64,000 nt of DNA from an uncultured Candidatus Melainabacteria bacterium (GTDB lineage: Bacteria; Cyanobacteriota; Vampirovibrionia; Gastranaerophilales; Gastranaerophilaceae), in NCBI GenBank assembly GCA_934692625.1, contig CAKUUC010000002.1:62001-126000 (forward strand). Reading direction: 5' to 3'. Below are positions 24,310 to 33,044 of this stretch, piece after piece. How positions within the stretch are numbered: position 1 is the first letter of the stretch; each line of letters begins with the position of its first letter. The translations under genes and the position numbers were made by a program. The notes under the pieces are model-generated. The model ran no database searches and was not told the origin of the DNA. It saw only the letters and a list, made by a program, of their open reading frames with translations.

Positions 24310-26679
24310 ATGGATATCTCGCTAAAAAGTACAGAAACACTTGAATTTAATAAAATAAAAGATGAACTTTCTAAGTTTGCTAAGTTTGAGCAAAGTAAAC
24401 GATTGTGTCAAAACGCAAAATTATTTAATGAAGCGTTAAAGATTGAAGAACAATTGAATTTGACAAATGAAGCAAAACAAATATTAGATTATGCTAAGGA
24501 TACCCCGACAGAGTATATTGGGGATATTTCGAGAATTCGTGCTAATTCTGCAGTTACATATTTATCAGAAATTGAGTTGATTGATATTGCAAAGACGATG
24601 AAATCATCAAGATTATTGAAAAAATTTATCACAGAAAATTCTGATGATGAAAGTTTGATGCGAGGTTTGGTTTCTGAATTGATTGCAGAAAAAGATATCG
24701 AGGATAAAATTTTTGATACTTTTGATGAAAGTCTGAATATCAGGCAGAGTGCAACTCCTGAACTTAAAGGATTGTACGCTTCATTGCGTGATACGGAGCA
24801 AAATATTAAGGATACGGTGACATCTTTATTAAACAATCCATCTTTTTCAAAGTATTTACAAGATAATATATACACAAAACGTGATGATAGAATTGTTTTT
24901 CAGGTTATTGCATCGAATAAAAACAAGGTTCCGGGGATTGTACATGATGTGTCTGCTTCTGCTAAGACGTTTTATATTGAGCCTGCACAGTTGGTTTCCC
25001 TAAATAATAAGGTTCGAGAGATAAAATCTGCGATTCATGCAGAAAATATCAGAATTTTGGTCAGTTTGACAAGTTTGGTTAAAGATTATTTAGATATTTT
25101 AATGACTTGTGAAAAAATTATGGCAGAGGTCGATTTTCATTTTGCAAAGGCTCGTTATGCGGTTAAGCTTCACGCAATAAAACCTGAATTGACCGAAAAT
25201 CGATATATTTATTTTGAAAATATGAAGCACCCACTGTTGCTTTTGGTAAGTGAGAATGTCGTTGCTAATAATTTTGAAATTGGTAAGGATTATAAATCGA
25301 TAATTATTACGGGGTCAAATACTGGTGGTAAAACAGTTACGCTCAAGACTATCGGTATATTTATATTAATGGCAAAGGCTGGAATGTTTTTGCCTTGTAC
25401 GTGTGCAAAATTGTACCCGTTTAAAAATGTTTTTGCAGATATTGGTGATTCTCAGAGTATTATGCAAAGTTTGTCAACTTTTTCTTCTCACATGACAAAT
25501 ATAATTGAAATTTTGCGAAACAGTAATGAGGACTCTTTTGTGTTGCTTGATGAAATTTGTGCAGGAACTGATCCTGTAGAAGGGGCGGTTTTGGCGCAAG
25601 GAATATTAGAAAAACTAGCCGCAAAAGGTGTACTTAACGTTGTGACAACGCACTATGGAGAATTAAAGGCTCTTGAATATACGAATAGTTATTTCAAAAA
25701 TGCTTCTGTTGAATTTAATACTGAAACATTGAAACCTTCGTATAAACTTTTGATTGGTATTCCAGGTTTGAGTAATGCTATTTCAATTGCTGCAAATTTG
25801 GGCTTGGATAAAGATCTTATTGAAAAAACGAAAAATATTTTGCGAACTCAAAAGGATCCGTCAGTTGCTGTCGTTGAAAAATTGCAAGAAACTCATCAGG
25901 AACTTTCTAAAAATTTGGAACAGGCTCAAGCACTAAAAGAATCTTCTCTTGAGATTAAAAAGGAATATGAAGAGAATTTGAACAAGGTTAAAAAGGATAA
26001 GAAAAAGACCTTGAAAAATCTTAAAAATAAATTTGATATGGAAATCCTTGAGGCAAGGGGCGAGGTTAAACGAATATTAGATGAGTTGCGAAAAGAAAAA
26101 TCCGAAAAGATTGCAAGGCGTGCTTATTCAAGGCTTGCAAAATTAGAAGAAAATTTCAGGGGCGAACTTGATAAAGTTACTGACAAAAACAAATATATTG
26201 AAATTGATTGGGATAAGGTTCAAGTTGGCGATTCATTGATGCTCAAAAATCTACACCAAAAAGTTACCGTGGTTTCTTTGCCGGATAAAAACAAGCGACT
26301 TTTTGTCGATATGGGTTCTATGAAAATGAAGGTAAAAAAAGACGAACTTGCAGTACCTGACGAAAAGTATAAAGAGTCAAATAAGGTAAAAATTCCGGGA
26401 ACTTCGTTTAAATCTTTTGAATTACATCGTCAAAACTTATCACAAACTTTGGATTTACGTGGATATAGGGTTGAAGATGCACTTGATGAGGTTGAAAGTT
26501 ATCTTGACAAAGCGAGTCTTGCAAATTTGACACCTGTATACATAATTCACGGCCACGGAACCGGAGCGTTGAAGCAGGCTGTGCGTGACTTTTTACAAAC
26601 CTCACCTTATGTTGCAAAGTTTAGACCTGGGGAAGATACTGAAGGCGGCGACGGCGTGAGTGTTGTTGATATCAATTAA
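24310..26679 (+). CDS. mutS2: MutS2 family protein with Smr domain
   Basis: The 789-residue protein lacks the mismatch-recognition domain of MutS and has core and clamp helices, then an ABC-type ATPase with Walker A TGSNTGGKTVT starting near residue 334 and Walker B FVLLDEICAGTDP. A charged coiled-coil lies near 505-630. The C-terminal Smr nuclease domain starts around 712 (LDLRGYRVEDALDEVE) and has HGHGTGAL. MutS2 limits recombination in some bacteria and rescues collided ribosomes in others. It follows the ribosomal operon but has its own promoter. Confidence 0.94.
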   Translation: MDISLKSTETLEFNKIKDELSKFAKFEQSKRLCQNAKLFNEALKIEEQLNLTNEAKQILDYAKDTPTEYIGDISRIRANSAVTYLSEIELIDIAKTMKSSRLLKKFITENSDDESLMRGLVSELIAEKDIEDKIFDTFDESLNIRQSATPELKGLYASLRDTEQNIKDTVTSLLNNPSFSKYLQDNIYTKRDDRIVFQVIASNKNKVPGIVHDVSASAKTFYIEPAQLVSLNNKVREIKSAIHAENIRILVSLTSLVKDYLDILMTCEKIMAEVDFHFAKARYAVKLHAIKPELTENRYIYFENMKHPLLLLVSENVVANNFEIGKDYKSIIITGSNTGGKTVTLKTIGIFILMAKAGMFLPCTCAKLYPFKNVFADIGDSQSIMQSLSTFSSHMTNIIEILRNSNEDSFVLLDEICAGTDPVEGAVLAQGILEKLAAKGVLNVVTTHYGELKALEYTNSYFKNASVEFNTETLKPSYKLLIGIPGLSNAISIAANLGLDKDLIEKTKNILRTQKDPSVAVVEKLQETHQELSKNLEQAQALKESSLEIKKEYEENLNKVKKDKKKTLKNLKNKFDMEILEARGEVKRILDELRKEKSEKIARRAYSRLAKLEENFRGELDKVTDKNKYIEIDWDKVQVGDSLMLKNLHQKVTVVSLPDKNKRLFVDMGSMKMKVKKDELAVPDEKYKESNKVKIPGTSFKSFELHRQNLSQTLDLRGYRVEDALDEVESYLDKASLANLTPVYIIHGHGTGALKQAVRDFLQTSPYVAKFRPGEDTEGGDGVSVVDIN

Positions 26680-26721
26680 AAATATGCTATTATATAAATA
26701 TGAAGAAAGGGTTAATATAAT

Positions 26722-27885
26722 ATGGAATTAGTAGAATTAAGAAAAAATAACGAGTTGGTGGATTTGTTCTGTACGATGGCAGAAATTCCGTCACCGTCTT
26801 TGCAGGAAGAAAACGTAATTGATTGGATTTGTGATTACTGTTCTGTACATGGTTTGGCTTGCGAAAAAGACGATTATAATAATATTTATATTACAGTAGA
26901 GGCGACTGATGGGGCAAAACAGCCGATTTTGTTATCATCACATTTAGATGTAATCGGTGATGATTCGCCGATTGAACCTTATCTTGACGGTGATTTAATC
27001 AAGGCAAAAGATAGAACTCTTGGCGCTGATGATAAAGCGGGTGTTGCAAATGCTTTGTTTTTTGCAACTGAGCTTCAAAAAAGAACGGATTTAAAACACG
27101 GCGGACTCGAAGTTCATTTTACTCGTGATGAAGAAAATACTATGACTGGTATTAAAAATACGGATTTTTCAAGAATAAACTCAAAGTACGTATTGGTACT
27201 TGACAGTGATGCATTAGGGCAATGTTTGGTTTCCGGTGCAAGTTATGTGATGGTTGATTTGAAAATCTCTGCACCAAAAGGCGGTCACTCCGGTAACGAT
27301 ATTGGTGACACTACTCGTGAAAATGCCGCAAAACTTATTGCAGATTTAGTTTCAGTACTTCCGCAAGGTGTATTTTATAGTGAAGGTGATAAAGTTGTTA
27401 CTTCTTGTAATTTGGGTGGTATTGAATCCGGTGACGTTAATGTAACTAATGTTATTAATACTGATGCTCACGCAACTTATTCTATCAGAAGTTCTCGAAA
27501 AGATAAGGAAAATGAATTGATTGCATTGATGCAAAATATCGTTGACGAATTTAATAAGGATTATCAAGGTATCGCAACTGCAATAATTACTTTTACTGAA
27601 AAAATGCCTATGTTTGAAAAAAATGATGATGATACTGTGCCGAATATTTTTGAAAAAGTTGCAAAAGAACTTGGTATTGAACCTGAAATTTCATCATTTC
27701 ACGCCGGAGCAGAAACTCATATTTATGCAAACAGAACCAATGCTAAAGGTGAAAAGTTCTCTCCATATTTGCTAGGTTTGGCAACAGTTTGTAATATGCA
27801 CTCTGCTCGTGAGTATGTAGATTACAAAACTATGATAAAAGGTCAAGAATTGTTGAAGGCTTTTTTCGAGGCATTCAATAAATAA
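26722..27885 (+). CDS. M20 family metallopeptidase, PepT-like
   Basis: The 387-residue protein has the M20 metal sites: SSHLDVIGDD with His74 and Asp76, GADDKAGVANAL with Asp103, TRDEEN with Glu137/138, LDSDALG near 160-166 and a late His in CNMHSAREYVD. The inserted dimerisation domain begins near GHSGNDIGDTTREN. Close relatives are tripeptide aminopeptidases, acting in the cytoplasm on short peptides. AGAAAGGG precedes the ATG. The last base of its stop is the first base of the next gene. Confidence 0.87.
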   Translation: MELVELRKNNELVDLFCTMAEIPSPSLQEENVIDWICDYCSVHGLACEKDDYNNIYITVEATDGAKQPILLSSHLDVIGDDSPIEPYLDGDLIKAKDRTLGADDKAGVANALFFATELQKRTDLKHGGLEVHFTRDEENTMTGIKNTDFSRINSKYVLVLDSDALGQCLVSGASYVMVDLKISAPKGGHSGNDIGDTTRENAAKLIADLVSVLPQGVFYSEGDKVVTSCNLGGIESGDVNVTNVINTDAHATYSIRSSRKDKENELIALMQNIVDEFNKDYQGIATAIITFTEKMPMFEKNDDDTVPNIFEKVAKELGIEPEISSFHAGAETHIYANRTNAKGEKFSPYLLGLATVCNMHSAREYVDYKTMIKGQELLKAFFEAFNK

Positions 27886-28715
27886 TGAATTTTGTAAAAT
27901 TAAATTTAGCAAGAAATTGTCTGAAATATTTGATTAGATTATACGGGATAAATGAGATATTTATCCCGTTTTATACTTGTCCGACAGTTTGGAATGCTGT
28001 GCGACAAGAGGGTTGTCATATTGAGTTTTATCATATTGATAAAAACTTTTTACCTGTTCAAACTTTTCCAAAATACGCTTTTATTTTATATACAAATTAT
28101 TTTGGTTTATGTACAAAAAATTGTCAAAATTTGGCAAAAGCTTATCCAAATTTGATTGTTGATAATTCCCATTCTTTTTTTAGTGAACCTATTGGACTTG
28201 CTAGTTTTAACTCTTTGCGAAAATTTTTTGATGTTCCAAATGGTGCATATTTATTCACTGATATAATTTTAGAAAATGAATTTGAACAAGATAATTTGGT
28301 TTTATCTAGTGCAAAATTTAGTCAAAATTATCCACAATTTTTGCAAAATGAATTGGCTTTAAATAAAGAAATAACAATAAAAATGCTATCAGAAAATGTT
28401 CAAAATAAAATGAAAAATATTGATTTTTGTTTTGAGAAAGATAAAAGAATTCGAATATTTAAACAGTATGACAATATTTTTCGTGGGGATAATGAAATTG
28501 CTTTGAGCTTAGATGATGAGGAAGTGCCTTATTGCTATCCGTTTTGTACATCAAATACAATTTATAACAAAATCTTTAAGAAAAACGGTATAATTTTGCT
28601 AAAATTATGGAAAAATTATCCTAAAATTTTCGGAGAATATTATTTGAGCAACACCGCCGCTATTCCGCTTGATGATGAAATTTTAGCAAATAAAATAATT
28701 TCAATTTTTAGTTAA
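27885..28715 (+). CDS. short DegT/DnrJ/EryC1-like PLP-fold protein
   Basis: The 276-residue protein resembles the large domain of sugar aminotransferases. IFIPFYTCPTVWNAV matches the usual substrate-side loop, VDNSHSFF (Asp93 and following) matches the PLP-ring Asp, and ASFNSLRKFFDVPNGAYL places Lys113 at the PLP-binding lysine position. The family is normally near 370-400 residues, so much of the small domain is missing or reduced. It may be a functional minimal variant or a non-aminotransferase. It is coupled by one base to the peptidase gene and converges on the exporter gene with four bases between. Confidence 0.6.
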   Translation: MNFVKLNLARNCLKYLIRLYGINEIFIPFYTCPTVWNAVRQEGCHIEFYHIDKNFLPVQTFPKYAFILYTNYFGLCTKNCQNLAKAYPNLIVDNSHSFFSEPIGLASFNSLRKFFDVPNGAYLFTDIILENEFEQDNLVLSSAKFSQNYPQFLQNELALNKEITIKMLSENVQNKMKNIDFCFEKDKRIRIFKQYDNIFRGDNEIALSLDDEEVPYCYPFCTSNTIYNKIFKKNGIILLKLWKNYPKIFGEYYLSNTAAIPLDDEILANKIISIFS

Positions 28716-28719
28716 ACTT

Positions 28720-30291
28720 TTATGAAAAATTTCTGCGTTTCATCAATAAAACAATCGGGGCAACAAAGAAACATGCGATTGCAAAAATTCTGAAAGTATC
28801 AATGTATGCCCAAAGTGTTGATTGCTGCAAAAGTTGATTATAGAGCAAGCCTTTTGCAGTGTACGCTGCAGATGCTAAGTCCGTATTTGATAGGAAACTT
28901 CCAGTGTAGGCTTCCAATCTTTCCATAAATGCAGGGTTTAATTCTGTCAATTTTCCGACCATCATATTTTGGTGAACTTGTGAAAATCTCGAAATACAAG
29001 TTGTTACAAGTGATGTTCCGACAGCCGCTCCGACGTTTTTCAACAGGTTTTGAACCCCGCTGGCATTAGTCAATTGTTCGTTTCTAAGTGTTCTGCAAGA
29101 CAATTCAACAAGTGGAACCATTGCCATAATTAGCCCCAGTCCGAATAAGAAGTTCGGGAAGGCGATGTTTCCGAGTGCAATTTGCAAATTGATGTCGCCA
29201 AATAGTAATCCACCGGCGCCAAGGATACAAAGTCCGGAGATAACCATTTTTCTTTCACCGATTTTTGTAATAAATATTGCACTGAATACCGTTGCAACAA
29301 GACAACCAGCGCCTCTTGGTACCATTGAAATACCACTTAAAAATGGAGTGTAGCCCATCATTTGTTGTAACATTGACGGCAAAATTGCACTCGATGCCAT
29401 CATTACACCCATCAAAACTATTTGAATTACCGTGCCGAAGAAAAAGTTTTTATCCTTCATTACCGACAAGTCAACAAGTGTATTTTTTTCTTTGATTTGT
29501 GTAATTAGGAAGATTATACCTGAAATACAGGAGATTGCAGTCATCCAACAAATCCAAGTTGAACCGAACCAGTCGGCATCGTTACCTTTATCTAGAACGA
29601 TTTGCAACAATACTAACCAAACTGCAAGGAAGAAAAATCCTAAACTGTCGAATTTTAGACCGGATTGTTTTTTTGCATAAGGTGGATCTTCTAATAGTTC
29701 TTTAGCAGCAACAAGTACCAAAAATCCGATTGGAATATTTATATAATAAATATAAGGCCACGACCAGTTTTCTGTAATCCAACCGCCGATTGCTGGTCCG
29801 ATAATTGGTGCAAATACAATTCCCAATCCGAATAGTGCCATTGATTGCGGACGTTTTTCTTTAGGAAAACTTTCCATCATTATTGATTGTGATAATGGTA
29901 AAATTGCACCGCCACCGATACCTTGCAAAAATCTTGCAAGTACCATCATAATTAACGAGTTTGAAATTCCGCATAAAAATGATGCAGATGTGAAAATTAT
30001 GATACTTAGCATAAAGAAGTTTTTACGTCCCATAAATTTACATAAGAAATCAACTGCCGGAATAATAATACCGCTGGCAATCAGGTAAAAAGTTATGACC
30101 CAAGTTACTTCATTGTGACTACACGAAAACGAACCGGCCATATAGGGCAATGCTACGTTTGAAATCGTTTCATCCAGTGCGTACATAAAAACTGACGCCA
30201 TCAATGGAATTGAAATTAGCCAAGGGTTTTTCGAAGGGTGCCATTCTTCTGTTTGTGGGGCTTTTTCTTGTTTTATAACTTCTTCGCTCAT
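28720..30291 (-). CDS. MFS multidrug exporter, EmrB/QacA (DHA2) family
   Basis: The 523-residue protein has about 14 hydrophobic segments. The first pair contains LDETISNVALPYMAG, the family marker, and GPAIGGWITENWSWPYIYYIN with IPIG follows, which is antiporter motif C and the extended loop. It should export hydrophobic drugs or toxic metabolites with protons across the inner membrane. It is the second gene after a MarR regulator, 28 bases downstream, so the pair forms a regulated efflux operon. No membrane-fusion partner is adjacent. Confidence 0.9.
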   Translation of the reverse strand: MSEEVIKQEKAPQTEEWHPSKNPWLISIPLMASVFMYALDETISNVALPYMAGSFSCSHNEVTWVITFYLIASGIIIPAVDFLCKFMGRKNFFMLSIIIFTSASFLCGISNSLIMMVLARFLQGIGGGAILPLSQSIMMESFPKEKRPQSMALFGLGIVFAPIIGPAIGGWITENWSWPYIYYINIPIGFLVLVAAKELLEDPPYAKKQSGLKFDSLGFFFLAVWLVLLQIVLDKGNDADWFGSTWICWMTAISCISGIIFLITQIKEKNTLVDLSVMKDKNFFFGTVIQIVLMGVMMASSAILPSMLQQMMGYTPFLSGISMVPRGAGCLVATVFSAIFITKIGERKMVISGLCILGAGGLLFGDINLQIALGNIAFPNFLFGLGLIMAMVPLVELSCRTLRNEQLTNASGVQNLLKNVGAAVGTSLVTTCISRFSQVHQNMMVGKLTELNPAFMERLEAYTGSFLSNTDLASAAYTAKGLLYNQLLQQSTLWAYIDTFRIFAIACFFVAPIVLLMKRRNFS

Positions 30292-30319
30292 TATTTTCTC
30301 TTAAATTTTTTATGTTATT

Positions 30320-30781
30320 TTATTCAAAAACTATTTTACTTGTCTGTTCAATTTGTTGTCTAAATGTTCTAAGGCTTGATATAACTTGTTTAATTTCCTC
30401 ATCGGAAATTGTTGCTTCGTATTTTTCGATTGCAGGTTTGAGATTTTTTAGGATTGAATAATAAAGTTCTTCCCCTTTTTTCGTAATGTCTGCAACTTTT
30501 ATCAATTTCCCGTCACGCTCTGCAACGTGGCGTTCAAGCAATCCTTTTTCTTCTAGTGCCATAATAAATCTGCCGGTGTGGGCTTTCCCTTTTAATATTA
30601 AACGAGCCAAGTCTGCTTGAGATAATCCTGGTTTTGCAATGATTGTATCTAAAATCGTAAATTCATCAATGGAAACCTCGCTAGTGTAAGATTCCAATAA
30701 CCTGCGAGCGTTTTCGTGGCAAACTCTTGCTGTTAACTCTATTTCATAGGGAAAACTATTTATGTAAAATTTTTGTTTCAT
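30320..30781 (-). CDS. MarR family transcriptional regulator
   Basis: The 153-residue protein has a winged helix: FTILDTIIAKPGLSQADLARLI as the recognition part, then MALEEKGLLERHVAERDGKLI and VADITKKGEELY, the wing and following helix. Flanking helices would form the dimer. It most likely represses its own promoter and the exporter gene downstream, with release by a small-molecule ligand. Two palindromes in its promoter support autoregulation. Confidence 0.9.
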   Translation of the reverse strand: MKQKFYINSFPYEIELTARVCHENARRLLESYTSEVSIDEFTILDTIIAKPGLSQADLARLILKGKAHTGRFIMALEEKGLLERHVAERDGKLIKVADITKKGEELYYSILKNLKPAIEKYEATISDEEIKQVISSLRTFRQQIEQTSKIVFE

Positions 30782-30817
30782 ACTTCTTCCTCAGTTTTGT
30801 GATGTGTCAATGTATAT

Positions 30818-30867
30818 ATCTTTGCATAGATTTATCTACTTGTCAAGAACAATAATTTATTGTTCTT
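30818..30867 (-). promoter_or_regulatory. marR-exporter promoter with two palindromic operators
   Basis: On the minus strand TTGACA (30841-30846) is followed after 17 bases by AAAGAT (30818-30823), an acceptable -10. TAGAT-TT-ATCTA (30827-30838) sits between the two boxes. AAGAACAATAA and TTATTGTTCTT (30845-30867) form a perfect 11-base inverted repeat touching the -35. Either fits a MarR dimer site; the one between the boxes is best placed for repression. Confidence 0.6.
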
Positions 30868-30974
30868 CAAAATGTATAAAATCAAAAGTTTAATTAGCCT
30901 AAATCCACTAAGAAAACCTTTGTCAATCTTAATTTCTACAAAATTTCATTCTTTAAAATAATAAAAACAATAAT

Positions 30975-30998
30975 GCAACAAAATAGTTATTTTGTTGC
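30975..30998. repeat. 24-base perfect palindrome GCAACAAAATA
   Basis: GCAACAAAATA and TATTTTGTTGC are perfect inverted arms with GT in the middle. The same 11-base arm appears again at 31128. Possible roles are an operator for the downstream gene or a recombinase-arm site. Confidence 0.65.
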
Positions 30999-31127
30999 GT
31001 AATGAACTGTCTGTATTTTGCTAGATATAGGACGTATACGTTTTTAACAATTTATATTGGCCATGTGGCTAATTTTATTCTGCCCCCATTTGTTATAGCA
31101 TAGTCTGAAATAGAGGTATTTACTCTT

Positions 31128-31138
31128 GCAACAAAATA
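31128..31138 (+). repeat. second copy of the GCAACAAAATA half-site
   Basis: This is an exact 11-base direct copy of the left arm of the palindrome at 30975, 153 bases downstream and 70 bases before the recombinase-like gene. Confidence 0.6.
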
Positions 31139-31207
31139 ACTAAAAAGTTAAAAAATTAAGAATAAGAAATAGAATAAAGAGCATATTGCTAGAAAGTATT
31201 TGGGATT

Positions 31208-31738
31208 GTGAACGAGTGCTTGCCGATAAAAAGTATAGAAGAGATTAACCAGATAAAGGATTTGTATCGCAAAAAGAAACAAATTCGGGAATTGCTAATG
31301 TTCACTTTGTCTATTAATACGGGTATTGACTTGTCAAGATTGTTGGGACTTAAGGTAAATGATGTTAAAGAAAAGTATTATTTGATGATTGCACCGCAAA
31401 AATCAGTTCCATTGAATGAGGAATTGCAGGAGTTGATATTTGAAGTTTGCGAAGAGCAAGATAACACAGCGCCGTTATTTAGAAATAAAAAGGGTAAAAA
31501 TATTGATAGAGTCACAATTTTTTATTCATTTAAAAATATTTGTTCAGAATTAGGATTGAGTGCAAAATATTCAGTTGCCTCTTGGCGCAAAACATTTGCA
31601 TATCATTATTACCAAAAATATAAAGATTTGTCATACCTGCAATGGTTGTTTAATCAAGGCTCAGTTGAACGTACTTTAAATTTTATTGGTGAAAATGAAA
31701 ATATGAATTTGAGATTTAAGGAAGGGGTGAAGTTGTAA
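31208..31738 (+). CDS. degenerate tyrosine-recombinase-like protein
   Basis: The 176-residue protein matches only the catalytic half of phage-type integrases. LLMFTLSINTGIDLSRLLGLKVNDV aligns with the helix holding the first catalytic Arg, but Asp is at that position. SVASWRKTFAYHYYQK keeps the second Arg but lacks the preceding His, and QGSVERTLNFIGEN has Phe where the nucleophile Tyr should be. No N-terminal core-binding domain is present. It is likely unable to recombine and may bind DNA. The GTG start is uncertain. The next gene begins immediately after its stop. Confidence 0.6.
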   Translation: MNECLPIKSIEEINQIKDLYRKKKQIRELLMFTLSINTGIDLSRLLGLKVNDVKEKYYLMIAPQKSVPLNEELQELIFEVCEEQDNTAPLFRNKKGKNIDRVTIFYSFKNICSELGLSAKYSVASWRKTFAYHYYQKYKDLSYLQWLFNQGSVERTLNFIGENENMNLRFKEGVKL

Positions 31739-32398
31739 GTGGGAGTATATTTTCGACAAGCGTACGATAGTATAATTAACCAAATTGAAATCTTAGCACA
31801 TCGTGGATACTGGCTAGAAGAAGCTGAAAAAAATTCAAAAGAGGCATTTGAAAGAGCTTTTGATAATGGTTTTGGTATTGAAACTGATTTGAGAGATATT
31901 TGTGGCAAAATTGTTATTTCTCATAATATGCCTAAAGGTGATGAGATGAGTTTTGAAGAACTCCTCCAAATTTTAGATGGTAGAAATTTACCATTGGCAT
32001 TGAATATAAAGGCTGATGGACAAGCTGAAGAGATTAAACGTTTGCTTGAAAAATATAATCATCAAAACTATTTTTGTTTTGACATGAGTATTCCAGAAAT
32101 GGTTGTCCAGCACAAAATAGGGCTAAAAGTTTTTACCGGAATAAGTGATATTATTCCAGACCCAATTATGTATAAAGAAGCAAATGGAGTGTGGTTGGAT
32201 TCTTTTAATAGTGATTGGTTTGGACAAAAGGAAATCCAAAAAATCTTAAATCAATGGAAAGATGTTTGTATTGTATCCCCTGACTTACACAAAAGAGAGT
32301 ATAAAAATGTATGGAAGAAATATAAAAATATGAAAGGGATAATGCTTTGTACTGATTATCCTACAGAGGCAAAGGAGTATTTTAATGAAAAGAATTAA
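31739..32398 (+). CDS. glycerophosphodiester phosphodiesterase-like TIM-barrel protein
   Basis: The 219-residue protein has the GDPD active-site pattern: ILAHRGYW with His21, GIETDLR with Glu48 and Asp50, and ISHNMPKG with His62. It is shorter than typical GDPD and has no signal peptide, so it acts inside the cell. In polysaccharide clusters such proteins may hydrolyse or handle phosphodiester-linked glycerol or sugar. The start is GTG directly after the preceding stop, with GAAGGGG upstream. Its 3' end overlaps the HAD gene by 14 bases. Confidence 0.75.
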   Translation: MGVYFRQAYDSIINQIEILAHRGYWLEEAEKNSKEAFERAFDNGFGIETDLRDICGKIVISHNMPKGDEMSFEELLQILDGRNLPLALNIKADGQAEEIKRLLEKYNHQNYFCFDMSIPEMVVQHKIGLKVFTGISDIIPDPIMYKEANGVWLDSFNSDWFGQKEIQKILNQWKDVCIVSPDLHKREYKNVWKKYKNMKGIMLCTDYPTEAKEYFNEKN

Positions 32399-33044
32399 AG
32401 CCATTATTTTTGATATGGATGGAGTGCTAATTGAGGCTAAAGACTGGCACTATGAGGCATTGAACCAAGCCTTAGAATTGTTTGGTTATACAATTTCAAG
32501 ATATGACCATCTTGTGACTTTTGACGGATTACCAACAAGAAAGAAACTTGAAATGCTTTCAATGGAGAAAGGTTTGCCAAAGGGCTTGCATAAATTTATT
32601 AACCACATGAAACAAATTTATACAATGGAACATGTCTATATGAAGTGTAAGCCAAGATTTAATCATCAATATGCTTTGTCAAAATTGAAAAATGAAGGAT
32701 ATGGGCTTGCATTAGCATCAAACTCCGTAAGAATAACCATTGATATGATGATGGAAAAAGCAGATTTGCAAAAATATCTTGATTTTACTCTATCTAACCA
32801 AGATGTTACCAAGTCAAAACCTGACCCTGAAATTTATCGAACAGCTATTAAAAGATTTGGGTTGCAACCGGAAGAATGTTTGGTTGTTGAAGATAATCCG
32901 AACGGTGTAAAAGCAGCTCTTGGAAGTGGTGCAAATCTTTTAAAAGTTGAAACGGTAGATGATGTAACTTATCAAAACATAAAAAACAGAATTAGGGAAA
33001 TAGAATCGGACAGCAACATTCTAGTTGCAGGAGGTATCAAATAA
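32385..33044 (+). CDS. HAD superfamily phosphatase (beta-phosphoglucomutase-like subclass)
   Basis: The 219-residue protein has the HAD nucleophile motif IIFDMDGVLIEA with Asp10 and Asp12, an alpha-helical cap, SNS after it (LALASNSVR), KSKPDPEIY with the motif III Lys and VVEDNPNGVKAA as motif IV. It would dephosphorylate or isomerise a sugar phosphate. It overlaps the upstream gene by 14 bases and shares one base with the next, so it is part of a tightly coupled group. Confidence 0.87.
   Translation: MKRIKAIIFDMDGVLIEAKDWHYEALNQALELFGYTISRYDHLVTFDGLPTRKKLEMLSMEKGLPKGLHKFINHMKQIYTMEHVYMKCKPRFNHQYALSKLKNEGYGLALASNSVRITIDMMMEKADLQKYLDFTLSNQDVTKSKPDPEIYRTAIKRFGLQPEECLVVEDNPNGVKAALGSGANLLKVETVDDVTYQNIKNRIREIESDSNILVAGGIK

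Larger units (their letters stand above)
30782..31207. other. 426-base intergenic region: marR promoter side and palindromes
   Basis: The left part holds the marR promoter and operators. The right part has no coding frame but holds a 24-base palindrome and a repeated half-site before the recombinase-like gene, listed separately. The remaining DNA is AT-rich with no further recognisable element. Confidence 0.6.

Noticed and set aside
30975..31138. XerC/D dif-like site
   Set aside because: The arms are separated by only two bases and do not match dif arms.
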